Source: Sphingomonas aliaeris (GTDB taxonomy: Bacteria > Pseudomonadota > Alphaproteobacteria > Sphingomonadales > Sphingomonadaceae). Taken from it: a stretch of 64,000 nt of DNA. The notes beneath the pieces were generated by a model. That model was not told the origin of the DNA, searched no databases, and saw only the letters and a program-made list of their open reading frames with translations. Position numbers and translations under genes: made by a program. Position 1 is the stretch's first letter. The number at the start of each line of letters is the position of its first letter. Below are positions 21,053 through 29,079 of this stretch, piece by piece. Location of the stretch: positions 312,501-376,500 of the forward strand of contig NZ_CP061035.1 of the NCBI RefSeq assembly GCF_016743815.1. Reading direction: 5' to 3'.

Positions 21053-21975
21053 GCCGCGTGCTCCAGGGTCCGGGCGTCATCCGCGCCGACGATGCGGACG
21101 AACGCGTCGTGCAGCCCGGGGCGTTCGATCGACAGGCCGGAAATCCCGAAGCCTGCATCGATCAGCGCCTTCAACGTCGCCTCCGCGCCTTCGTCCGGCA
21201 CGGTGAAGGTCCAGCCGTCCGCTGCGCGCACGGCATCGGCGGGGAGCAACGCCGCGACCCCTTCGCCGTCATGATTCGGGACGTAATGCGCGCGCATCGG
21301 CAGCGTGCCGCGCGCCTCCGCCACGGTGCCCTCGAAGCGGCGCTTGCCCCCGGCGATGATCGCCAGCCGGTCGCACAGCCGTTCGGCATGCGCCATGACG
21401 TGCGTGGAGAAGAGGATCGTCGCGCCGCGATCGCGCTCGGCGATGATCAGCGCCTCCAGCCGTTCCTGATTGACGGGGTCGAGCCCGGAAAAGGGTTCGT
21501 CGAGCACGAGCAGATCGGGCTGATGCACGACCGAGCCGAGCAACTGGACGAGTTGCGCCATGCCCTTGGACAGTTTGCGGATCTTGGTATCCACCGCATG
21601 GCCGAGCCCGGCGGCTTCGAGCAGTTCGACTGCGCGCTTGCGGCCTGTCTTGACATCGAGGCCACGCAACGCGCCGAGAAAGGCGATCGCATCGCGCGCC
21701 TTCATCGCGGGGTACAGGCCGCGTTCCTCGGGCAGATAGCCGACGCGGTCGCTCGCCTCGCGCGGACGATCGTGGCCGAGCAGGGTTCGGTGGCCGCCAT
21801 CGGGTTCGATGATGCCAAGCAGCATGCGCAACGTGGTCGTCTTGCCCGCGCCATTGGGGCCGAGCACGCCGTAGATCAGCCCCTTGGGCACGGCGATGTC
21901 GACGCCGTCGACGACGCGTCGCCCGCCGAAATTCTTGACCAGCCCGGTCGCGCTGATCGCCAGATCGCTCGAAAT
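21049..21975 (-). CDS. natA: ABC transporter ATP-binding protein (NatA-like), possible ATT start
   Basis: Cytoplasmic ATPase of the exporter, about 308 residues. Walker A GPNGAGKTTTL, Q/P-loop region VGYLPEERGLYP, signature LSKGMAQLVQLL, Walker B LLVLDEPFSGLDP, and the H-loop LFSTHVM. The C-terminal extension of about 80 residues (after RFEGTVAEARG) matches the NatA/DUF4162 type. There is no ATG/GTG/TTG near the domain start. AAGGGG (21988-21983) sits 7 nt before an ATT codon at 21975, giving ISSDLAISATGLVKNFG. Longer starts upstream would run into a repeat and the queG region. Start confidence is therefore lower than identity. Confidence 0.85.
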   Translation of the reverse strand: MSSDLAISATGLVKNFGGRRVVDGVDIAVPKGLIYGVLGPNGAGKTTTLRMLLGIIEPDGGHRTLLGHDRPREASDRVGYLPEERGLYPAMKARDAIAFLGALRGLDVKTGRKRAVELLEAAGLGHAVDTKIRKLSKGMAQLVQLLGSVVHQPDLLVLDEPFSGLDPVNQERLEALIIAERDRGATILFSTHVMAHAERLCDRLAIIAGGKRRFEGTVAEARGTLPMRAHYVPNHDGEGVAALLPADAVRAADGWTFTVPDEGAEATLKALIDAGFGISGLSIERPGLHDAFVRIVGADDARTLEHAA

Positions 21976-22113
21976 CTTGCTTCCCCTTGGTCGCCGCGCC
22001 CGTCCGTCCGGTTCGAATGGCGTCGGGAGTCCGTGGCGCGATACGGTGTCTCGACGTCGCTCGACACGAACGGAAAGGGTGTGCCCTCTGTTTTCGCGTG
22101 TTAGCGGGGCAGG

Positions 22114-23166
22114 GTGCTGCAAGACAAGCCATTGACTGAACGCCTGAAGGCGAAAGCGCAGGAACTCGGGTTCGTTGCGTGCGGCGTGGCGCGCGCGGAT
22201 GCTGCGCCGCAGACCGCCGCGCGGCTGCGCCAGTGGCTGGACGAGGGGCGGCACGGCGACATGATCTGGATGGAGGACCGCAGCGCCGAGCGCGGATCCC
22301 CGGCCGGATTGTGGCCCGAAGTGCGATCGGTGATCGCTTTGGGCATGAGCTATGCCCCCGCGACCGATCCGCTCGCGCTGGCCGGCGAGGGCGAGGTGGG
22401 GCGGATCTCGGTCTATGCGCAGGGCGGCGATTATCACGATGTGGTGAAGCGTAACCTGAAGGCGCTGGCGCGGTGGCTGGTGGCGGAGCGCGGGGCGGAC
22501 GTGCCGATCGACTTGAAGGTGTTCGTCGATACCGCGCCGGTGATGGAGAAGCCGCTGTCCGAGGCGGCGGGGTTGGGGTGGCAGGGCAAGCACACCAATC
22601 TGGTCAGCCGGGATCACGGTAGCTGGCTGTTCCTGGGCGCGATCTACACCACGCTGGATCTGGCGCCGGATGTGCCGGGCAGCGATACGTGCGGCAGTTG
22701 CGATGCGTGCCAGCGCGCCTGCCCGACGGATGCGTTCCCCGCGCCGTACCGGCTGGATGCGCGGCGCTGCATCTCATATCTGACGATCGAGCATGCCGGG
22801 CCGATCCCGCACGAATTCCGCGAGGCGATCGGCAACCGCATCTATGGCTGCGACGATTGTCTGGCGGCGTGCCCGTGGAACAAGTTCGCGGCGTCGGCAC
22901 AGGCGAATCTGGCGTTCGCGCCGCGCGCGGAACTGACGGTTCCGGAACTGGGGGATCTGCTGGCGCTGGACGATGCGGGGTTTCGTCAGGTGTTTGCGGG
23001 ATCGCCGATCAAGCGCATCGGGCGCGACCGGATGGTGCGCAACTGTTTGATCGCGGCGGGGAATAGCGGGGCTGTCGGGTTGGTGCCGGTGGTGGAGGGG
23101 TTGTTGGGGGATGCGTCGGCCGTGGTGCGCGAGGCGGCGGAGTGGGCTTTGGGGCGGTTGCGGTAG
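22114..23166 (+). CDS. queG: Epoxyqueuosine reductase
   Basis: Cobalamin- and 4Fe-4S-dependent reduction of epoxyqueuosine to queuosine in tRNA wobble position 34. 350 residues. N-terminal [18 protein letters not shown], then [16 protein letters not shown]. Two ferredoxin-type clusters: [16 protein letters not shown] and [14 protein letters not shown]. The C-terminal HEAT-like end is [18 protein letters not shown]. The start is a GTG at 22114. It is divergent from natAB; the spacer holds half of a palindromic repeat near 22041-22075. Confidence 0.92.
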   Translation: MLQDKPLTERLKAKAQELGFVACGVARADAAPQTAARLRQWLDEGRHGDMIWMEDRSAERGSPAGLWPEVRSVIALGMSYAPATDPLALAGEGEVGRISVYAQGGDYHDVVKRNLKALARWLVAERGADVPIDLKVFVDTAPVMEKPLSEAAGLGWQGKHTNLVSRDHGSWLFLGAIYTTLDLAPDVPGSDTCGSCDACQRACPTDAFPAPYRLDARRCISYLTIEHAGPIPHEFREAIGNRIYGCDDCLAACPWNKFAASAQANLAFAPRAELTVPELGDLLALDDAGFRQVFAGSPIKRIGRDRMVRNCLIAAGNSGAVGLVPVVEGLLGDASAVVREAAEWALGRLR

Positions 23167-23189
23167 GTTGGGGCGGACGCCTTCGGGGA

Positions 23190-23740
23190 TTGCTTGGGGG
23201 TGGTGGGGTGTGCTGCCGCAACCTACCCACCCCGGCCCCTCCCTTTCAGGGAGGGGAGAAGAGGGGTGCGCGCGCTTCTTCTTGCTCCCCTCCCTGGAAG
23301 GGAGGGGTTGGGGGTGGGTGGACGCCCGGGATACGGCTTCGATTTGTAGATGCGGCTGAAAGGTCGGGCGGACGCTTCGGGGTTCGCTTTGGGATTGATG
23401 GGGTGTGCTGCCGCAATCGACCCACCCCCGACCCCTCCCTTTCAGGGAGGGGAGAAGAGGGGGGCGCTCTTCTTCTTGCTCCCCTCCCTGGAAGGGAGGG
23501 GCTGGGGGTGGGTGGACGCCCGGGATGCGGTTTCGATTTGTGGATGCGGCTGAAAGGTCGGGCGGACGCTTCGGGGTTCGCTTTGGTGTTGGCGGATTGT
23601 GCTGCCGCAACCGACCCACCCCCGGCCCCTCCCTTTCAGGGAGGGGGAGAAGAGAGGGCGCGCTCTTCTTCGCGCTCCCCTCCCTGGAAGGGAGGGGCTG
23701 GGGGGTGGGTGGACGCCCGGGGTGCGGTTTCGATCTTTGG
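23190..23740. repeat. Tandem triplication of a roughly 195-bp repeat unit
   Basis: The marker TGCTGCCGCA begins at 23211, 23406 and 23600, giving periods of 195 and 194 bp. Each unit carries two hairpins, CCCTCCCTTTCAGGGAGGG and CCCTCCCTGGAAGGGAGGG, flanked by CCACCCC and GGGTGGGTGGACG boxes. Single or partial copies of the hairpin block appear at 29803, 30361, 39262 onward and 58984. No gene is supported between queG (ends 23166) and 23800. Confidence 0.85.
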
Positions 23741-23799
23741 ATTAGATCAGCAGGTACTCGCCCGTAATCCGACTCCCCCGCCCCCGAAGCCTCAGCCCC

Positions 23800-24210
23800 T
23801 CACTTCCCCGTCCGCGCGCGCATTTGGAGGGCGGAGACGCAGCTGGCGCGGTCGATGGGGCTGCCGTCGGTCTGGCGGGTGTCGAGATAGGTGACGGTGG
23901 GTTCGCTCGATCCCTTGGGATAGAGATAGGCGTCGAGGACGCAGGTGGCGCTGGAGAATTGGAGTTTGCGCGCGGTGCCTTCCATCAGGTCTGCGGTGGG
24001 GGTGCCGAAGCGGGCGACGAGGCCGCGGGCGTTCTGGCCCAGGACGCCTTCCAGGCCCAGCGTGCCGGTGGGGATGGGGATCGGGCCGGCGCGGGCGGGG
24101 CGGGATGTCGTGCCGGTGCTGGCGCAGCCGGCGAGCAGGGCCAGAGCGGGCAGGATCAGGAGTGTGGGCCGGATCGGGTGGGGAGGCTTCGACGCGCGCG
24201 ACCGGTTCAT
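23800..24210 (-). CDS. Predicted lipoprotein
   Basis: 136 residues. The start at 24210 gives MNRSRASKPPHPIRPTLLIL and the lipobox ALLAGC, so lipid-anchored in the envelope. The mature part GLEGVLGQNARGLVARFGTPTADLMEGTARKLQFSSATCVLDAYLYP resembles the small beta-rich SmpA/OmlA-like type seen in alphaproteobacteria (GxPxxxxxEGxARxLQF). Function is unknown. It overlaps the EI24 gene by four bases (ATGA at 24207-24210), so the two form one transcription unit. Confidence 0.75.
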   Translation of the reverse strand: MNRSRASKPPHPIRPTLLILPALALLAGCASTGTTSRPARAGPIPIPTGTLGLEGVLGQNARGLVARFGTPTADLMEGTARKLQFSSATCVLDAYLYPKGSSEPTVTYLDTRQTDGSPIDRASCVSALQMRARTGK

Positions 24211-24896
24211 GAGTTTTTCCCCCGCAATCTGAGATGGAACCAGTGCGTGGCCATCGCGGCGACTATAACCGGTGCGGCGAGGTTGACGATGGGGATGACG
24301 AACAGGCCGGTGCCGATCAGCCCGAGGACGAAACGGCTGATCGCGGTGGAGCCGCGCCACGCCTTCAGATCGGTCGCCGCGACGTGGCGGACCGCGACCA
24401 TGTCGCCGAGATCGCGGCCGAGCAGCCAGCCGTTGACGACGAAGAACAGGATCGCCGGGCCGATGCCGGTGACCAGCAGCAGCAGGTAGATCGGCGACAG
24501 CGCCAGATTGACGATCAGGAAGCGTGCGGCGGACCCGGCGCCCATCGCCATCGAGCGGGCGAGCGGCACCTTGCGCGCGGCGGCGAGCCGGTCCGGATAA
24601 TGTCTGGATTCGACCGCCTGGACGACATCGTCGGCGAACAGGCCGATGACGAGCATCGCGACCGCGCGGAACAGCACGCCCGCCGCGATCAATGCGAGGA
24701 TGGCTGCGACGATGCCGGCGAAATCGTACACCACGTCCGCTGCGCCCGACCATTCGATCAGCCGGATCATCCCGAACCATCCCGCCACGCCGAGCAGGAT
24801 CAGCAGGACGACGGTCAGCAGCAGGGATTTCAGGAAGACGCCGACGATGCGGCGGTCGCCGAGTTGCGCGATGGAGAGGGCGAAGGCGTGGATCAT
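24207..24896 (-). CDS. EI24-domain (CysZ-like) membrane protein
   Basis: 229 residues, six probable membrane segments, including SLLLTVVLLILLGVAGWFGM, AAILALIAAGVLFRAVAMLVIGLF, ALSPIYLLLLVTGIGPAILFFVV and FVLGLIGTGLFVIPIVNLAAPVI. The GRDLGDMVAVRHV loop and the amphipathic ends match the EI24 family, which includes the sulfate permease CysZ. No cysteine-biosynthesis neighbours are present, so sulfate transport is only a possibility. It is upstream of and translationally coupled to the lipoprotein. Confidence 0.78.
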   Translation of the reverse strand: MIHAFALSIAQLGDRRIVGVFLKSLLLTVVLLILLGVAGWFGMIRLIEWSGAADVVYDFAGIVAAILALIAAGVLFRAVAMLVIGLFADDVVQAVESRHYPDRLAAARKVPLARSMAMGAGSAARFLIVNLALSPIYLLLLVTGIGPAILFFVVNGWLLGRDLGDMVAVRHVAATDLKAWRGSTAISRFVLGLIGTGLFVIPIVNLAAPVIVAAMATHWFHLRLRGKNS

Positions 24897-24990
24897 GATG
24901 CCGGGTGTAGGGATATTTGGTCGGGGGACAAAGCGGGGTTTGGGGGTGTTTGGGGGCTTCGGGAGGGGGGCGGATGTCCTGCCGCGTTCC

Positions 24991-25065
24991 GTTCGGTTCG
25001 GGCGACGTCGAGAACCTGATCTGCGCGGTGTCTGCGGGTTTCTCGACTTCGCTCGAAACGAACGG
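24991..25065. repeat. Family A palindromic repeat, degenerate copy
   Basis: The right arm at 25038-25065 is intact, ending in CGAAACGAACGG. The left arm (24991-25015) has diverged from the arm seen at 7440. Lies in the gene-free 24897-25149 stretch. Confidence 0.7.
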
Positions 25066-25149
25066 AGGGGGGTGGGTGAGAGGAGAGGCAGGTGAGAGGC
25101 CTTTTCGCGAGGTTGGAGATACGGTGCGATGCGGTGATTATGGATCCCC

Positions 25150-26199
25150 TGGACTCACGAAAGAAGTGCACCACTGCTAGGGTGGTAGTGCGATGGGGCG
25201 AAGATACAGGCAGCTCAGCCTAGACGAGCGGATCGAGATTGCGCGGTTGCATGCCGCCGGGCTGTCGGATCGTGCGATAGCGGCGGCGATCGGCCGGGAT
25301 CATACGACGATCGGTCGCGAGCGGCGGCGCAATAGCCAGCGGACGAAGGTCTGGGATGGGGGCTATGCCCCGGCGCGGGCGCATGCGCTGGCGGCACGGC
25401 GGCGGCGCTGGGACGGTCGCTTCAAGCTGGTACGCCAGCCGGACCTGCGAGAGATCGTGAGGAAAGGCCTTGCGATGGGACATTCCCCCGAACAGATCGC
25501 CGGCCGGCTGGCGCGTGATGCTGGTCGCACCGTGATCAGCCATGAGTCAATCTATCGCTACGTCTATCACCGCTCGGCGCAGAAAGACCATTGGCACCGC
25601 CTGCTGCCCCGCGCGAAGTTCAGGCGCGGGCGATATGCACGCCGCGGCGGCAGTCCGGCCAGCTTCATCCAGCACCGTATACCCCTGTCCGAACGGCCCG
25701 CAGAGGCCGACCGGCGCGACCAGCCGGGCCACTGGGAGGCCGACTACATGCTGTTCGCCCGATACGGTCACAACATCCTCGTCCTGCACGAACGACAGAC
25801 CCGCTTCACCATTCTCGACAAGCCACCGCACCGCAAAGCCGCCTTGACCGCCAGCCGTATCGCAGCGCACCTGCGCGCCATCCCCCGCGACATGCGGCGC
25901 ACCATCAGCTTCGATAACGGCACCGAGTTCGCCGAGCATTATCGCCTGCACGATCGTCTCGGCGTCGCCACCTTCTTCTGCGATGTCCGCAGCCCCTGGC
26001 AAAAAGGCGGGGTCGAAAATACCATCGGCCGGCTGCGCCGCGTCCTGCCCCGCAAGACCGACCTCGACACGATCACCCACCGGCAACTCCGTGCCTATGC
26101 CGAGCGCCTCAACAATACCCCCAGAAAATGCCTCGACTTCCAGACACCCGCCGAGGCATTCATCGCTCTCTCAAACGGTGCACTTCAAACGTGAATCCA
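25150..26199 (+). mobile_element. IS30-family insertion sequence
   Basis: The element ends are imperfect inverted repeats of about 23 bp: left TGGACTCACGAAAGAAGTGC at 25150, and right 26177-26199 as its near complement (differences in one base and a central triplet). The outside sequence joins into a known dispersed repeat: GATTATGGATCCC on the left and ATCCCCGCCTGCGCGGGGAT on the right, with ATCCC(C) duplicated. The intact version of this target is at 32648-32683. One full-length transposase fills the element, so it may be active. Confidence 0.88.
25193..26194 (+). CDS. IS30-family transposase
   Basis: 333 residues. N-terminal helix-turn-helix RYRQLSLDERIEIARLHAAG with SDRAIAAAIGRDHTTIGRE, then a central linker. 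The DDE catalytic core has GHWEADYMLF (first Asp), ISFDNGTEFAEH (second Asp) and WQKGGVENTIGRLRRVLP (Glu). The TGA stop lies inside the right inverted repeat. No frameshift or truncation is seen, so the protein should be functional. It is oriented toward the GTA cluster, whose first gene begins 246 bp downstream. Confidence 0.95.
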   Translation: MGRRYRQLSLDERIEIARLHAAGLSDRAIAAAIGRDHTTIGRERRRNSQRTKVWDGGYAPARAHALAARRRRWDGRFKLVRQPDLREIVRKGLAMGHSPEQIAGRLARDAGRTVISHESIYRYVYHRSAQKDHWHRLLPRAKFRRGRYARRGGSPASFIQHRIPLSERPAEADRRDQPGHWEADYMLFARYGHNILVLHERQTRFTILDKPPHRKAALTASRIAAHLRAIPRDMRRTISFDNGTEFAEHYRLHDRLGVATFFCDVRSPWQKGGVENTIGRLRRVLPRKTDLDTITHRQLRAYAERLNNTPRKCLDFQTPAEAFIALSNGALQT

Positions 26200-26262
26200 C
26201 ATCCCCGCCTGCGCGGGGATGACGGAGAGGAAGCCGAAATTATCCAGATGGGTTAAATTGGG

Positions 26263-26291
26263 TTGACAGCGTCACGCTCATTGGGTACATA
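26263..26291 (+). promoter_or_regulatory. Consensus sigma-70 promoter before the GTA cluster
   Basis: TTGACA at 26263-26268, a 17-bp spacer and TACATA at 26286-26291. It lies outside the IS30 right end and points toward GTA gp1. Start of transcription expected near 26298. Confidence 0.6.
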
Positions 26292-26299
26292 ACAGGAAC
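26285..26299 (+). promoter_or_regulatory. LexA-like operator overlapping the -10 box
   Basis: GTAC-ATAACAG-GAAC matches the alphaproteobacterial LexA motif GAAC-N7-GAAC (complement of GTTC-N7-GTTC) at seven of eight defined positions. It covers the -10 hexamer, so binding would block RNA polymerase. One mismatch keeps this tentative. Confidence 0.4.
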
Positions 26300-26341
26300 G
26301 TTGAAGAATTGCGAGTCGGGCGGCGGGGGTCGCCGGACGGG

Positions 26342-26380
26342 AAACGGGCCGGGGCGGCGACGCCTTCCGGCCCGTTTTCG
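26342..26380 (+). terminator. Intrinsic terminator or attenuator in the gp1 leader
   Basis: AAACGGGCCGG (26342-26352) pairs perfectly with CCGGCCCGTTT (26367-26377), an 11-bp stem with an inner GGCG/CGCC stem, then TTTCGTT. It is about 45 nt after the predicted transcription start. It may end a short RNA of about 80 nt or attenuate expression of the GTA cluster. Confidence 0.55.
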
Positions 26381-26439
26381 TTGGGGCGGCGTATCCAGGG
26401 CTGCGGCCTGGCTCGCGGACGATCTGAAGGGGGCGGCAG

Positions 26440-26904
26440 ATGACTGAATCGAAAAGGGTGCATATACAGTCTACGCGCGGGGACGGCTGGACCAAGAGCA
26501 AGCGGGCGACGTTCCTCACCGTGTTGGGGGAAACCTGTAACGCCACGATCGCCGCCAGGGCCGTGGGGCTTTCGGTACGCGGGGCGCATGCCCTGCGGGC
26601 GCGGGACGGTGAGTTCGCCTTGCTGTGGAGCGCCGCGCTGGAGGCGGGGTACGAGCTGCTGGAAAACGAATTGCTGTTCCGCGCGTTGGGCCAGCCCGGT
26701 GGCGCCAATCCGGACGAGGACGAGATCGAGGCGGTGCGGGCGCCGGACGTGCCGTTCGATCCGGCATTGGCGATCAAGGTTCTGGAAATGCGGCGGGGGC
26801 CGCGTTCGGCATCGAAGCCCAAGACCAATACGATCATGTCGCAGGGCGAGGTCGATGCGGCGTTGCTGCAACGGCTGGACGCGCTGGCGGCGAAACGTAC
26901 GTGA
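26440..26904 (+). CDS. GTA gp1-like small terminase subunit
   Basis: 154 residues, first gene of the GTA cluster. N-terminal basic stretch and a helix-turn-helix-like segment: KSKRATFLTVLGETCNATIAARAVGLSVRGAHALRARD. It continues EFALLWSAALEAGYELLENELLFRALG. Its place directly before the large terminase and the DNA-binding N-terminus support the DNA-recognition subunit of the packaging motor (RcGTA gp1 equivalent). Its stop overlaps the GTG start of the next gene. Start ATG 26440 has AAGGGGG upstream. Confidence 0.8.
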   Translation: MTESKRVHIQSTRGDGWTKSKRATFLTVLGETCNATIAARAVGLSVRGAHALRARDGEFALLWSAALEAGYELLENELLFRALGQPGGANPDEDEIEAVRAPDVPFDPALAIKVLEMRRGPRSASKPKTNTIMSQGEVDAALLQRLDALAAKRT

Positions 26905-28227
26905 CGGTGCCGTTTCGCCGCGAGTTGATCGCGCGGTTGCTGGCGCTGGACGTCAAGATACGCTGGCGGGTCGTCATGGGCATGTCGCCCCCTGCGCGCC
27001 GGGCGCTGTACGACGACTGGACCGGCTGGGCGCATGACGGGCAATTGCCGCCGCCGGGCGACTGGCGCGTGTGGATGATCCGCGCCGGGCGGGGCTTCGG
27101 CAAGACGCGCGCCGGGGCGGAATGGATCAGCGCAGTGGCGCGGGCGAACCCCGGCGGCCGGATCGCCCTGGTCGGCGCGACGGCGGACGAGGTGCGCCGG
27201 GTGATGATCGAGGGCGAGGCCGGGTTGCTGGCGGTGGCGCGCAGCGACGAGCGGATCGAATGGCATCGCAGCACGGGCGAGGTGCAGTTCGCATCGGGCG
27301 CGCGGGGATTCGCCTATGCCGCCGCGGCGCCGGAATCGCTGCGCGGATCGGCGCATCATGCGGCGTGGTGCGACGAGCTTGCCAAGTGGCGCTATGCGGA
27401 TTCGGCGTGGGACAATCTGGTGATGGGGCTGCGCGTGGGGGGATCAGCCGCGCGTCGTGGTGACGACGACGCCGCGGTCGATCGCGCTGTTGCGGCGCCT
27501 GGTGACCGCGAAGGATGCGGTGGAGACACGTGGGCGGACGTACGACAATCCGCACCTGCCCGACGCGACGGTGGCGGCGTGGACGGATCTGTACGGGGGC
27601 AGCCGGCTGGGTCGGCAGGAGCTGGATGGCGAGCTGATCGACGATGTCGAGGGTGCGTTGTGGACGCGCGACCTGATCGATGCGTGCCGGTGGCCGGCGG
27701 GCGCGGAGGGCTTGCCGGCGTTCGTGCGGATCGTGGTGGCGGTCGATCCGCCGGCGGGCATGACCGGCGATGCGTGCGGGATCGTGTGCGTCGCGCTGGG
27801 CGAGGATGCGCGCGGCTATGTGATCGAGGATGCGAGCGTGGCGGGGCGGTCGCCGGAAGGCTGGGCGCGGGCGGTGGCCGACTGTGCGCTGCGCAACCGG
27901 GCGGACCGCGTGGTGGCGGAGGTCAACCAGGGCGGGGCGATGGTCCGGTCGGTGCTCGTCGCCGCCGATGCGACGCTGCCGCTCCGGCTGGTGCATGCGA
28001 CGACGGGCAAGATCGCGCGGGCCGAGCCGGTCGTGGCGCTCTACGAATGCGGGAAGGTGTCGCATATCGGCGTGTTCGGGGCGCTGGAGGACGAATTGTG
28101 CGGGCTAGTGGCGGGCGGTGCGTATCAGGGGCCGGGCCGGTCGCCGGACCGCGCGGATGCGCTCGTCTGGGCGTTAACCGAACTGATGCTGGGCAAGCGG
28201 CAGGTGGCGGCGGTGCGGGCGTTGTAA
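26901..28227 (+). CDS. GTA gp2 large terminase subunit, one-base frameshift
   Basis: ATPase/nuclease that packages DNA into GTA heads. Walker A-like IRAGRGFGKTRAGAEWISAVAR near residue 55, Walker B region HAAWCDELAKWRY, then the coupling motif VVTTTPRSIALLRRL. The nuclease domain has VVAVDPPAGMTGDACGIV, VVAEVNQGGAMV and DRADALVWALTELML. The frame breaks in the 6-G run 27437-27442; five Gs would restore LRVGDQPRVVVTTTPRS. Repaired length 441 residues, as in RcGTA gp2. GTG start 26901 overlaps the gp1 stop. A homopolymer sequencing error is the likely cause. Confidence 0.9.
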
Positions 28228-28306
28228 ACGTCCGGGTGTCGGAGGGATTTACACTCCGGGGTGGCGCGAAACGGCGTTAAGTATCGTTCATCCGGGATAT
28301 CCGCCA

Positions 28307-28322
28307 TTGGCACGGTCTTTGC
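28307..28322 (+). promoter_or_regulatory. Sigma-54 (-24/-12) promoter of the PEP-CTERM gene
   Basis: TTGGCACG-N4-TTGC matches the RpoN consensus at every defined position, with GG and GC exactly 12 bp apart. The start codon of the PEP-CTERM gene is 56 bp further on. A GTGT...ACAC inverted pair at 28236-28254, about 55 bp upstream, could be the activator site. PEP-CTERM genes are known to depend on RpoN with PrsK/PrsR. Confidence 0.7.
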
Positions 28323-28377
28323 GAAGCTTGGGTCAGATGAAGCGGGGGGTTCCGCTTCTTATCGGGGATCAGATTTC

Positions 28378-28980
28378 ATGAACAAGTTCGCACTCGCTAT
28401 CGCTGCCGCCGCCGCTGTCGTCGCCCTGCCCGCCTCCGCCACCACGGTGGTGGACCAGAGCCAGACCGTCGGCCGGAACGCCCTGGCCTATCTGGGCGTG
28501 GGGCCGATCATCTCGCAGTCCTTCACTGCCGGGTACGACAATTCGGTCGGTGCAGGCGTCTTCCTGTCGGCGTTCAACTTCGGCACCACGGCGGTCACGC
28601 TCAAGCTGCTGAGCGCCAACCCGGCGTCGGGCGGGAAGGTGATCGCGTCCGGCACCGCAAACGGCACCGCAGGCAATTGGGTCGACGTCGCCTGGGCGCA
28701 GGCTGCGCTCGTCGTCGGTCAGACCTATTGGCTGTCCGCAAGCGCCAACCGTCCCGTGGTCTTCACCTATTCCAGCCGCAACGCCTATGCCGACGGGCAA
28801 TCCTATCTCGGACGGGGCGCGGTTCGGAATGCCGACCTGACCTTCCGCACGTTCGCGAACGCCCCCGCCGCGGCGGTGCCGGAAGCGGGCACGTGGGGGA
28901 TGATGATCGGCGGGTTCGGGGTGATGGGGTTCAGCCTGCGCCGTCGCAGCAAGGTTTCGACGGCGGTCCGCTTCGCCTGA
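28378..28980 (+). CDS. PEP-CTERM-type sorted surface protein
   Basis: 200 residues. Signal peptide MNKFALAIAAAAAVVALPAS, then a beta-rich domain of about 150 residues (DQSQTVGRNALAYLGVGP onward), and a C-terminal sorting tag VPEAGTWGMMIGGFGVMGFS followed by RRR. This is the sphingomonad PEPxxW variant with Ala for the second Pro. Such proteins are handled by exosortase and linked to extracellular polysaccharide. A sigma-54 promoter precedes it and a strong terminator follows, so it is a monocistronic unit placed inside the GTA cluster. I start at 28378, as an upstream ORF start at 28261 would cover the promoter. Confidence 0.85.
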   Translation: MNKFALAIAAAAAVVALPASATTVVDQSQTVGRNALAYLGVGPIISQSFTAGYDNSVGAGVFLSAFNFGTTAVTLKLLSANPASGGKVIASGTANGTAGNWVDVAWAQAALVVGQTYWLSASANRPVVFTYSSRNAYADGQSYLGRGAVRNADLTFRTFANAPAAAVPEAGTWGMMIGGFGVMGFSLRRRSKVSTAVRFA

Positions 28981-29001
28981 TCTCGCGTTCTTGAGTATCG
29001 G

Positions 29002-29033
29002 AAAGCCGCTGGCCGAAAGGCTGGCGGCTTTTT
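29002..29033 (+). terminator. Intrinsic terminator after the PEP-CTERM gene
   Basis: AAGCCGCTGGCC-GAAA-GGCTGGCGGCTTTTT: about a 12-bp stem with one mismatch or bulge, a GAAA tetraloop and a run of five T. Confidence 0.85.
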
Positions 29034-29079
29034 GCTGCCTGCACGTTAAGAGGGCGCCGAACGAGCCGGGAGAAGAGGC

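Noticed and set aside
23190..23740. CRISPR array
   Set aside because: Three units with 195-bp period, internal hairpins and no unique spacers; a tandem dispersed repeat, not CRISPR.
23142..23894. Glycine- and proline-rich ORFs within the 195-bp repeats
   Set aside because: They merely translate the repeat units; no ribosome sites and the frames change between units.
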